DNA of 64,000 nucleotides from assembly GCA_021775735.1 (NCBI GenBank), contig JAJFHG010000005.1, positions 62,001-126,000 of the forward strand, written 5' to 3'. Numbering within the stretch: the stretch's first letter is position 1; every line of letters starts with the position of its first letter. This document shows positions 34,977 to 42,183 of the stretch, in pieces. Made by a program: the position numbers and the translations under genes. Source of the stretch: Hyphomicrobiaceae bacterium (GTDB lineage: Bacteria; Pseudomonadota; Alphaproteobacteria; Rhizobiales; Hyphomicrobiaceae). Under the pieces are notes generated by a model. The model had not been told where the DNA came from and ran no database searches. It worked only from the letters and a program-made list of their open reading frames with translations.

Positions 34977-35606
34977 ATGAGGCTCTTTCTTCATCGCCTC
35001 AAAAAGCACATCGTGTTCACCACGAGTGTCGCAACGGATATCGCGATATTCGTTGGCCTTGTGTTGATCTTGGGACTGGGCAGCAGTTGGTACATGGTTG
35101 AAGCAGGCAACCGTTTAACAACTGTCTCTAAAGGACCGTGGATCATGTGGCCATCGGCTGGCCGTAAAAATGCTGACCCCTATACACGCGCTCATTTTGC
35201 CCGCCGTGGCACTCTTGCGCTCAGTACGGAAGTGGCACGAACCTACAGCGCACGCACCGACAGTGATGGCGCAGGTCTTCATTCTTCCTGCGACTACGCC
35301 ATCTCTGGCGAGGATTTAAACAATCGCTGGTGGAGCATTGCTGTGTTTGACGGTAGCGGAAAACTCATTCCCAACACGTTGCAACGCTACACCTACACGC
35401 GTGATACCGCAGCGATCAACGCCAATGGTACAACATTGATGACACTGTCGCGCGATGTTGGTCCTGGCAATTGGTTGCCAACGGGTGGTGCAGGCCGTTT
35501 GGTCGTTATCTTCACGGTTATCGATCTAAAACCTGTCGCACTCACGGTTAAAGCCAATGATGAGCAACAGACTTTGCCAACCATCCGCAGGGTGACATGC
35601 AGATAA
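34977..35606 (+). CDS. DUF1214 membrane-anchored protein
   Basis: A 209-residue protein with one N-terminal TM (~15-42) and a periplasmic DUF1214 domain: LNNRWWSIAVFDGSG, TYTRDTAAINANGTTLMTLS and WLPTGGAGRLVVIFTVIDL. AAGGA lies upstream of ATG 34977, 32 nt after the PBP gene. DUF1214 is normally found together with DUF1254, encoded next door with a 10-nt overlap, so the two probably work as a pair in the envelope. Biochemical role unknown. Confidence 0.88.
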   Translation: MRLFLHRLKKHIVFTTSVATDIAIFVGLVLILGLGSSWYMVEAGNRLTTVSKGPWIMWPSAGRKNADPYTRAHFARRGTLALSTEVARTYSARTDSDGAGLHSSCDYAISGEDLNNRWWSIAVFDGSGKLIPNTLQRYTYTRDTAAINANGTTLMTLSRDVGPGNWLPTGGAGRLVVIFTVIDLKPVALTVKANDEQQTLPTIRRVTCR

Positions 35607-36184
35607 ACCCAATCAAACTGATCCGCCGGATCAATTGGCGCACTGTACTGGCAGGTGTTTGCGCCGTTGGCATGCTGCACATCCTTGCTGTATTCAGCGA
35701 ACCGCGTCTGGCGCGTTCCAACGCGTATGCACGTATGACACCGACGCTTCCTCTCAATCAGATGATTGTGTTGCCACCCATTACCGCAGAAGCACAACCA
35801 CTGCCCTTTGTGGCCCCTGATGCGCGCTACGCAATGTGTCGTTTCACGACCGAAAACGGTCCCGTTGCTGTCAACGCAGTTTTACTGGGTGCTGGCTGGC
35901 TTGCCACCGTCTATAGTGAGGATGGAGAGAGCTTGAACACAACGGTCGCTGTCCCAGAGCGCAGCACAACAGTTGTCGCGTTGCGCTTGATGCCATCTGA
36001 TGATCGATTTATGGGATTGACACCGCAAGCCCAAGGCCAGGCAGCAAAAGAGACCACAGCACTCCCCGTTGGGGCTAAAAGTGGCATCATTGTTGTGCGT
36101 GCCCCTAACCGGGGCCCCGCGTTTGCCGACCTTCAGGAGGCGGCACTACTCCAGGCCTCATGTCGTCAGCTAAAGTCTAAGTAA
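35597..36184 (+). CDS. DUF1254-family envelope protein
   Basis: A 195-residue protein with an N-terminal TM (~14-34) and a periplasmic domain with FVAPDARYAMCRFTTENGPV and the GVFVLD-like WLATVYSEDGESL hairpin, followed by RLMPSDDRFMGLTPQ. This matches the short DUF1254 C-terminal-type proteins that pair with DUF1214 in rhizobia. It overlaps the upstream gene by 10 nt, implying coupled translation. Confidence 0.75.
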   Translation: MQINPIKLIRRINWRTVLAGVCAVGMLHILAVFSEPRLARSNAYARMTPTLPLNQMIVLPPITAEAQPLPFVAPDARYAMCRFTTENGPVAVNAVLLGAGWLATVYSEDGESLNTTVAVPERSTTVVALRLMPSDDRFMGLTPQAQGQAAKETTALPVGAKSGIIVVRAPNRGPAFADLQEAALLQASCRQLKSK

Positions 36185-36268
36185 AGTCCAGGCGACAATC
36201 ACCCGCCATCAATGCGTCACCTGCAACCACGATGCTGGAGCAGAGCAACTGTTATAGGGTCGTTTGAT

Positions 36269-36463
36269 CTAGTCCCGCGACGTCGCGCGTTTACCTGCAA
36301 CTGGTACCTGCTCGTTCGTCGTGCCAGCAGGTGCCTCATCCTCCCAGCGCTCGTAGCGTATTCCAGGAAATAATATGATCTCCGCATTTTGTGTTTCGTG
36401 CAGAGGTGCGTCTTCGATGTTCCGCATCAGACGAACTGTATCCAAATTTATGACCGCAGCCAT
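36269..36463 (-). CDS. Small conserved hypothetical protein
   Basis: A 64-residue protein, MAAVINLDTVRLMRNIEDAP..., with the core AEIILFPGIRYERWED, a pattern I have seen in small rhizobial proteins of unknown function. The start is well supported: AAGGAG lies 8 nt before ATG 36463. A CtrA-type site is centred ~120 nt upstream, suggesting cell-cycle-dependent expression. Confidence 0.7.
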   Translation of the reverse strand: MAAVINLDTVRLMRNIEDAPLHETQNAEIILFPGIRYERWEDEAPAGTTNEQVPVAGKRATSRD

Positions 36464-36576
36464 TGTCGGTGCTCCTTGAGCTTAATGTCTGACGCAAAAA
36501 CATCTGCTTTTATGCGACGTCGTTCCGATCAAAGAACACGTTTGATTCGCTTAATATGATTTCATAATTGAAGGTC

Positions 36577-36591
36577 TTAACAAAACGTTAA
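36577..36591. promoter_or_regulatory. CtrA-type binding site TTAA-N7-TTAA
   Basis: An exact TTAA-N7-TTAA match (TTAACAAAACGTTAA) in the AT-rich region upstream of the small gene starting at 36463. This is the full CtrA consensus; regulation of that gene is inferred. Confidence 0.6.
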
Positions 36592-36713
36592 TTGTGCTCA
36601 AGCACTGACTTGGCTCGCTGCTATTTTAATGCATCGACATTCTTGCAACGCTTGGCAGATGCAATGCGTTCGCGTTGCACCAGCATTTAGCGAAATCCAG
36701 CTTAAGTGTGCAC

Positions 36714-37061
36714 TCAAGCTTTCGCCAGCCACGCGTCCAGATGATGGCAGCCGGTTTGACTTTCGACTTCAACGATCCAAATGTCGCTATCGATTTCTAT
36801 TTCTCTGGAGAGATAGTCATCGATGTCAGAATCAACGCGTGCGCCACCGTCAAAAGCACGTTGCCATGTACGGTCTAGCTCGTTTCCAGAAAGCCCTGCA
36901 GGTGCAGGAACAAACAGCTGCGATGTGCCGTCAAGATGATTGATGCGCAGAAAAATTGTACCTGCATCGTCATCGCCGTGACGCACCACGGTAGCGACAA
37001 GGTCATGAGCTGCACATATTTTGATATAGGCGGACACCCAGACTTGGGCCTTGAGGCGCAT
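36714..37061 (-). CDS. DUF1491 family protein
   Basis: A 115-residue protein, MRLKAQVWVSAYIKICAAHD..., with the RHGDDDAGTIFLRINHLDG strand pair, a WQRAF segment and C-terminal DIWIVEVESQTG, the layout of the DUF1491 family found almost only in Alphaproteobacteria. Function unknown. Convergent with nothing nearby; the peptidoglycan-binding gene lies 144 nt upstream on the same strand. Confidence 0.78.
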   Translation of the reverse strand: MRLKAQVWVSAYIKICAAHDLVATVVRHGDDDAGTIFLRINHLDGTSQLFVPAPAGLSGNELDRTWQRAFDGGARVDSDIDDYLSREIEIDSDIWIVEVESQTGCHHLDAWLAKA

Positions 37062-37205
37062 GTGAGGTTCTCATTGGTCAATATGGCGTTGGAAAACACG
37101 CAGCAGCGGTTTTCTAGCTGCGTTTCTCGCTCAAACGAACCCAACCGGCCATACATGTCCAGTAGAATTTATGACGCCCATTAAGCACCACCCCAAATCA
37201 CAGCT

Positions 37206-37991
37206 CTACTGACGTGAGCCCGTCACGCTGCCGACACCGGTAAGACGGGCCAATCGCGCCATAAACCGCCCGGAGATGCGCCCCGTGGTTGGCAGGCGTT
37301 GAGCTGTTTCAAACTGCTGGATGGCCCGGCTAAGCGCAGTATTGAAATGACCGTCGACGGGTGATGACCACAAACCCTGCTGTTTCAATCCCCGTTGGGT
37401 TGCAAGCACAAGATCACGCGCATCGCCAGACAATGTCATCGACCGACGACGGTTAGTCTTTTTTTGACCAGATCCACCAAGAACAATCGTTTGCAGGAGT
37501 GTCTCGGATGGTTTTGCGGTCAAGTCTAAGTGGTGATCGTATTGAAATGCAAAAATTGCTGCGCGCGTTACAAGTCCTGGCGCGCCGTCTTCGGCTCCTG
37601 GATCATAGCCTTTGGTTTTAAGTTCACGTTGCAAGGCACGCACGAGCGCCGCTGTATTACCGGTATTGACGGGTAAAAACCGTCCGCGCACACCTACTTG
37701 CCCAACTCTCGCACCGTGTTCGGCTGCGCGTGCAATCTCGTGGTTCAACACAACAGGTTTGGCCGCCGTACCAACACGCATCGCTACGGGCTTTGCGCTT
37801 GGCGCCGAACGTGGTGTTGTTTCCCGCTTAAGAGACGCGGTTTCCAGATACGTCAAGGTCGCTGACGGGAGCGCTTGAGCAACACCAGTATTGCCAAATG
37901 TTCTAGGTTGTAGAAGCAGTAGATTGAGAGCAACACCAGCGCTCAAGACAAAAAAGACAAAAAAACCAAATCTGAGGCCCTTCAGGGACAT
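37206..37991 (-). CDS. Membrane-anchored peptidoglycan-binding-domain protein
   Basis: A 261-residue protein with one N-terminal TM (~5-27) and two PG_binding_1-like repeats: ALVRALQRELKTKGYDPGAE (~125-180) and LATQRGLKQQGLWSSPVDG (~205-255). The frame is open to TTG 38228, but ATG 37991 begins right before the TM segment and leaves a CtrA site 69 nt upstream of the start, so it is chosen. It probably tethers something to, or senses, the cell wall during the cell cycle (inference). Confidence 0.82.
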   Translation of the reverse strand: MSLKGLRFGFFVFFVLSAGVALNLLLLQPRTFGNTGVAQALPSATLTYLETASLKRETTPRSAPSAKPVAMRVGTAAKPVVLNHEIARAAEHGARVGQVGVRGRFLPVNTGNTAALVRALQRELKTKGYDPGAEDGAPGLVTRAAIFAFQYDHHLDLTAKPSETLLQTIVLGGSGQKKTNRRRSMTLSGDARDLVLATQRGLKQQGLWSSPVDGHFNTALSRAIQQFETAQRLPTTGRISGRFMARLARLTGVGSVTGSRQ

Positions 37992-38059
37992 GGATCTGCA
38001 CTCAACTGGTAACGCTAACTGGCGTGGTGGGTTAATACTCGGACTATGGCCAGCCAGCG

Positions 38060-38074
38060 TTAAGGTTGGATTAA
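38060..38074. promoter_or_regulatory. CtrA-type binding site TTAA-N7-TTAA
   Basis: An exact TTAA-N7-TTAA match (TTAAGGTTGGATTAA), 69 nt upstream of ATG 37991 (minus) and 183 nt upstream of ATG 38257 (plus), in the divergent intergenic region. Good position for control of the peptidoglycan-binding protein gene. Confidence 0.62.
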
Positions 38075-38256
38075 CTGTCCAATAAAACTGTAAAATCAAG
38101 CAAATCCGGTGCAACGCCCGAAAAACAGGGACTTTCAGAAGGTCGATAAAACTTGATCCAGTTTTAAAATAAACTTGGCGGCGCGATTTCTCCCTCCGTT
38201 GTTGGTTACACGATAGCTTTTTGTTCAAAGGCGCGGGACAACACGGGAGCCGTCAC

Positions 38257-38610
38257 ATGGGATTAATTCGAAATGCCGCAATCCTCGCGATTGCAATTAC
38301 ATTGATACCTGCTGATCCGCAGGATCGCGGACATTTGTACAGCAAAGCAAATGATGGCGTTGTTTGGGCCGCCACATTTTGTGATCGCAACAAGACCGCA
38401 TGCGTCAAAGGCGCTGAATTGCGCGATGCGTTCGTGGAAAAGGCAGCGTTCGCCGCTTCTTCCGCTTATGATATCGCGATCGTCCATTTGAGCGGTGCAA
38501 ATGACTATCAAAATCTTGATTACATGCAAACTCGGCAACGCCAACAACGCCCTGCCATGGGGACACTTACAGGCCATGACCGCCAAGCCCGATGGCGTGG
38601 TCGACACTAA
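38257..38610 (+). CDS. DUF5330-type small secreted protein
   Basis: A 117-residue protein: hydrophobic signal MGLIRNAAILAIAITLIPAD, a central FCDRNKTACVKGAELRDAF segment with two cysteines, and a C-terminus ending GTLTGHDRQARWRG, which resembles the DTLTPxDLxPAWRG tail of DUF5330 proteins of Hyphomicrobiales. ATG 38257 has GGAG 7 nt upstream; the open frame goes back to TTG 38221. Divergent from the peptidoglycan-binding gene across a CtrA site. Confidence 0.72.
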   Translation: MGLIRNAAILAIAITLIPADPQDRGHLYSKANDGVVWAATFCDRNKTACVKGAELRDAFVEKAAFAASSAYDIAIVHLSGANDYQNLDYMQTRQRQQRPAMGTLTGHDRQARWRGRH

Positions 38611-38651
38611 TTCAGATAACCAGACTTATACTATTGCTCCTGACGACTTAG

Positions 38652-38679
38652 GCGTTCCTTGAAACAGGGGCGCTTTTTT
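38652..38679 (+). terminator. Rho-independent terminator of the DUF5330 gene
   Basis: A 7-bp stem with two G-U pairs (GCGTTCC 38652-38658 / GGGGCGC 38667-38673), an 8-nt loop and six T (38674-38679), 41 nt after the stop at 38610. Confidence 0.7.
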
Positions 38680-38783
38680 CTTGGGCAAAGGTCTTGTCGC
38701 ATGCCCCCTGCTCCCCCTATGTGTTGGGGACGGACATAAATTCCGTTGTTCCCGTTTACACAAAGATACCGTGAGGCTTTAGA

Positions 38784-39215
38784 TTGGCGACTTGGCAACA
38801 AATCAAAGAAGACTTTGAGGTCTTGGACGATTGGGAAGATCGCTATCGTTACATCATTGAGCTTGGCCGTGCCCTGCCAGAACTTGACCCTGCACTCAGA
38901 ACGGATGCCGTTAAAGTGCCAGGCTGTGTCAGCCAGGTCTGGCTCATTTCCAAAGCTGGTGGCTCTGAGGCCAACGCGCAACCTTCGTTACGGTTTATTG
39001 GCGCCAGTGACGCCGCGATCGTGCAGGGATTGATCGCAATCCTATTTGCGCTCTACCAGGAAAAAACGGCTGATGAGATTTTGGAAATTGATGCACCAGC
39101 TGAACTCGCAGTTTTGGGCTTATCTGAACATCTGACGCCACAGCGCTCTAATGGACTGGCGTCTATGATTGATCGCATTCGCAATGATGCCAGAGCGCTT
39201 GCAAGAGCAGCATAG
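38784..39215 (+). CDS. sufE: SufE family sulfur-transfer protein
   Basis: A 143-residue SufE protein that accepts persulfide sulfur from the SufS cysteine desulfurase for Fe-S cluster assembly. Diagnostic features are DDWEDRYRYIIELGRALPEL, the catalytic Cys in VKVPGCVSQVWL (~residue 55), and LGLSEHLTPQRSNGL at the C terminus. The start is TTG 38784, preceded by GTGAGG; no ATG fits the family N-terminus. Other suf genes are not in the window. Confidence 0.94.
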   Translation: MATWQQIKEDFEVLDDWEDRYRYIIELGRALPELDPALRTDAVKVPGCVSQVWLISKAGGSEANAQPSLRFIGASDAAIVQGLIAILFALYQEKTADEILEIDAPAELAVLGLSEHLTPQRSNGLASMIDRIRNDARALARAA

Positions 39216-39381
39216 AGTGCAACCGGGTAAACCGAATGATGCATCCCCTCGAGCCGAACGCTTGTACGCCGCTCACACCTAGATCAAACCACCTTTAATC
39301 AGACTCGTTTTTCGGCGGATCATTTGATCCATTCAAAAAAGCTAAAGCGACTTTTCTGCGCTTAACGAAATGCAGATTACT

Positions 39382-40239
39382 CTAGCTGAGCACAGGACGA
39401 TAGCCATCCTGACCCCAATGGCGCACATCGCACGCTTTAGTATGCCCGCTTTGCTCTTCATCAGGCTCCTTCAGCCCGTAGTGGCGCGCCAGACTTGTCA
39501 ACGCCAACAACAAGATGACTTTGCCTGAACGTCGAGGCCACCCAGCTTGCTGCTCTGAGACTTCTAATCCCTTTAGATGGCAGCACACATCGACCAGAAT
39601 ACTAGAAAGCTCGGGCCCGACCTCAGCAAGCGCATGATTGACCTGCTCACGAGCACTTGCAACGGCTTCGCTCATCACTACAACACCAGGCCCAGCACCA
39701 CGGTGCCGGTCGGTGCATGCAGACAATACCATCGACCAATCCATTGTCACTTTTGGATTGAGATTGGCTCGTGAAAAATCTCGACGCAAACGTTCCCCCG
39801 CTGCATATTGCGTTGCGCTGACCATCGGTTTTCCATCACGCCCTTTGCGCCGCGCCAGCCAGCCAAGCGGACTTTCCTCATCATTGATTTCCGACTTTGG
39901 CGTGTCGGTCGCAGATCCGCGGTTGCGCGGCGCGGATTTGTTGGCTGTTTTTCGCCGAGAGGTTGAAGAAACTTTAGCGGTTGAGCGCCCAACCTCTGTC
40001 AAACACCACTCGTGCGGATTCGCGCGGGGTGCAACCAAACTTAAGGCGACTAATTTCGTCCAGATTGATTGGGGGAATGCACCAATGATCTTGTCGCCTT
40101 TGGCTCTGCGTCGCACAATAGGAATGCTCCCTGCGTTTTGAGACAACGGCAACGCAAAGGTATCTTGGCGCGCAAGATCGCGCACGACCTTAAGGGCTTT
40201 ATCACTTAGAAGAGCAACGTTTGGGTGCAAACACCGCAT
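39382..40239 (-). CDS. DUF6456 domain protein
   Basis: A 285-residue protein with the C-terminal DUF6456 helix-rich domain: SPLGWLARRKGRDGKPMVSA, QYAAGERLRRDFSRANLNPK, and VDVCCHLKGLEVSEQQAGWP followed by ALTSLARHYGL. This matches a family widespread in Rhizobiales. A central Lys/Ser/Thr-rich linker (~95-125) separates a small N-terminal domain. ATG 40239 overlaps the upstream stop by one base (TAATG); GTG 40248 is an alternative. Role unknown; the LTSLARHYGL part looks like a DNA-associated helical domain. Confidence 0.85.
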   Translation of the reverse strand: MRCLHPNVALLSDKALKVVRDLARQDTFALPLSQNAGSIPIVRRRAKGDKIIGAFPQSIWTKLVALSLVAPRANPHEWCLTEVGRSTAKVSSTSRRKTANKSAPRNRGSATDTPKSEINDEESPLGWLARRKGRDGKPMVSATQYAAGERLRRDFSRANLNPKVTMDWSMVLSACTDRHRGAGPGVVVMSEAVASAREQVNHALAEVGPELSSILVDVCCHLKGLEVSEQQAGWPRRSGKVILLLALTSLARHYGLKEPDEEQSGHTKACDVRHWGQDGYRPVLS

Positions 40240-40688
40240 TATTTGCACTCCCCAGTTGCCGGACCAGAAGACCGACCGTTCTGGAGATCATACGCCTCAC
40301 TTCTTGGCGTAAAACACAGCATATTGTGCACGGCCATTTCCAAGAGCCCCACCACCATATCAAACATCGGGTCATCACGCCGGTCTTCAACCAAACTGCA
40401 AGCATGAGCCACTGTGGTTCGATCGCGGGCAAATAAGGTTCCAATATCTGTAAACGTTAAACCGCAAGCGACATGAGCAATATACATGGCGACCTGACGG
40501 GCCAATGCAACGTTGGCGCGACCACGCGATTGACACGACAGTTCGACAAGACTTATCGCAAAAACTTGAGCAACGGCTTGATCAATGATGGGTCTGTAGG
40601 CACGCACTTGTGCCACCTGATGTCGCGAAGCAGCAGACCCTTGACCTAAACGTCGGTTTTTAGAACCCAAGGACACGTCTGTCGCCAT
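40239..40688 (-). CDS. DnaA C-terminal-type DNA-binding protein
   Basis: A 149-residue protein carrying a Bac_DnaA_C-like helix-turn-helix: VALARQVAMYIAHVACGLTF, TDIGTLFARDRTTVAHAC and a following helix. The DRTTVAHAC segment corresponds to the DnaA-box recognition motif (DHTTVLHA in E. coli DnaA). It lacks the AAA+ ATPase, so it may bind DnaA-box-like DNA as a regulator. ATG 40688 has GGAG upstream. Translationally coupled to DUF6456, a pairing seen in Rhizobiales. Confidence 0.88.
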   Translation of the reverse strand: MATDVSLGSKNRRLGQGSAASRHQVAQVRAYRPIIDQAVAQVFAISLVELSCQSRGRANVALARQVAMYIAHVACGLTFTDIGTLFARDRTTVAHACSLVEDRRDDPMFDMVVGLLEMAVHNMLCFTPRSEAYDLQNGRSSGPATGECK

Positions 40689-40994
40689 CAGCAAAACTCC
40701 AAATAATAATATAAAACTCAAATCCAAAAAATAACGTTCAACGTTCCTACCATACAGCCAAACAGCCCTCCCAGACCGCGGAATCTACGCGATCGGTGAA
40801 CAAGGAGGATAACTCATTAAGCATTTTGCTAAGCCCGAAACTCACCTCGGGAACGCGTGAAATGCATAAGTTTTTGGGTATTCTGACGGCTGGGCAATCC
40901 CAAACGAGACAATTTTATCCTCGCACGCCATGCACCATGACAAACTGGTCAACCTTCCAACCCGTCTCCAGTCCAGCATGAGGGTGGTTAACCG
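40689..40994. other. Intergenic region (306 nt) between divergent genes
   Basis: Presumably holds the promoters of the DnaA-C-like gene (minus) and the small gene at 40995 (plus). A strong AAGGAGG at 40802-40808 is followed only by short frames (a GTG-started 61-codon frame at 40796 and an ATT-started 14-codon frame), so no gene is called. No hairpin with T tract was seen. Confidence 0.4.
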
Positions 40995-41345
40995 ATGACG
41001 CAGCACTCTTCGCCAACCAAAGATCAAGCTCGGGACATATCAAAACATCTCAAAACAACAGTACCATCAGAACAGCGGGCACGTGCACGCGCGCTTGTAA
41101 CTCTGATTCCGCTGTGGACTGAGGAGTTGAACGACACTTCCAATGCAGGTCGGTTGAAGATTCTGTCAAAGTTACGCAGAGCGCTACGCGTGGAACGTCA
41201 ACATGGTGCCCGAGGTCATTGGAGTTACGATCTGGCGCGCCACAAAGCAATGCTCGATGCATATCGCCGCGAAGCAAACTTCGTCCGCACCCAAAGCCCG
41301 TCGTGCAAACTGCTATCGATATATGGGATTCAAAATGACGGATGA
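40995..41345 (+). CDS. Small hypothetical protein
   Basis: A 116-residue basic, mostly helical protein (TTVPSEQRARARALVTLIPL, LKILSKLRRALRVERQHG, GHWSYDLARHKAMLDAYRRE), with no signal peptide or TM. The regular helices and the Rhizobiales-typical position next to mucR and the DnaA-C gene suggest a real gene. I do not recognise the family. ATG 40995; weak ribosome site (GGTGG). Confidence 0.58.
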   Translation: MTQHSSPTKDQARDISKHLKTTVPSEQRARARALVTLIPLWTEELNDTSNAGRLKILSKLRRALRVERQHGARGHWSYDLARHKAMLDAYRREANFVRTQSPSCKLLSIYGIQNDG

Positions 41346-41382
41346 TAGAAAAGCAGGACTCTTGACCACACAACTGCGATTT

Positions 41383-41793
41383 CTATTTCTGTTTTCGCGT
41401 CCCAAGGCCCATGCGTTTAGCTAGATTGGAACGCTCGCGCGCATAGTTGGGTGCAACCATTGGATAGTCATGTGGCAAACCCCAACGTTCGCGATATTCC
41501 TCTGGAGACAAATTGTAGTGTGTCCTCAAGTGACGCTTGAGAGACTTGAATTTTTTGCCATCTTCCAAACAGATTATATGATCATCCGTTACAGACTTCT
41601 TGATCGGCACTTTGGGCTTTAGCCCTTCTTTTTCAGCATCAACACCAGTGCCTGAGGCTTGCGCCAGGGCACTATGAGTGTCTGCGATCAAACGGGGAAT
41701 ATCTGTCGCAACCACTTCATTGTTGCTGACATAGGCTGAGACAATCTGGGCTGTCATCTCGACAAGATCTGTTGACCCAACTTGTTCGCTCAT
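41383..41793 (-). CDS. mucR: MucR/Ros family zinc-finger transcriptional regulator
   Basis: A 136-residue global regulator of exopolysaccharide, motility and cell-cycle genes in Alphaproteobacteria. The N-terminal oligomerisation helix ([20 protein letters not shown]) precedes the Ros/MucR zinc finger [20 protein letters not shown] (Cys, Asp/His ligands), then [20 protein letters not shown] and the [12 protein letters not shown] tail. ATG 41793 is preceded by GGAGG with 5-nt spacing. MucR binds AT-rich DNA and usually represses itself; the AT-rich region upstream fits. Confidence 0.95.
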   Translation of the reverse strand: MSEQVGSTDLVEMTAQIVSAYVSNNEVVATDIPRLIADTHSALAQASGTGVDAEKEGLKPKVPIKKSVTDDHIICLEDGKKFKSLKRHLRTHYNLSPEEYRERWGLPHDYPMVAPNYARERSNLAKRMGLGTRKQK

Positions 41794-42183
41794 CTGGTCC
41801 TCCAAAAAATTGGCCCATCATTCTTATTTGTCGTTGATAGCTTTGCTTGATGGCGCAATTCTCGTTTAAGGTCTTAATAGAACATCCGATAGAATAGTTT
41901 TAAACTAGACAATAGTAATAGACTAAGCCGCAACATTTCCTCGAAATTATCAAGCTACCATTTTTGCAATTATCAGCTTGCTTAAGCTTAGTACAGATCT
42001 ATTTCTTGTTTGACTAGGAGTTGTTGCCGCATTCTTGATATGTAAACCTAGTTTTCAAGCCAAGTACACTGATAAGTCTCGGTTATTGGGCTCAATACGA
42101 TCAGCTGTGTTAGAGGCTCCCTACATGGGCCTTACAGAAATGGCGACCCACTCCACAGAACAACCGAGGGCAAAGAAACACGA
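41794..42183. other. AT-rich intergenic region (390 nt) upstream of mucR and oligopeptidase B
   Basis: No convincing gene. AT-rich, with T/A tracts as expected for MucR autoregulation. Two near-identical 10-11-nt direct repeats (ATTATCAAGCT at 41946-41956 and AATTATCAGCT at 41968-41978) lie ~22 nt apart, two helical turns, a spacing typical of paired regulator sites. Confidence 0.4.

Noticed and set aside
36875-37184. Open frames on both strands overlapping the DUF1491 gene
   Set aside because: The DUF1491 frame matches a known family; the others are shadows with mixed hydrophobic content.
40796-40981. GTG-started 61-codon frame with nearby AAGGAGG
   Set aside because: The AAGGAGG lies inside the frame rather than before its start, and the product has no family-like features.
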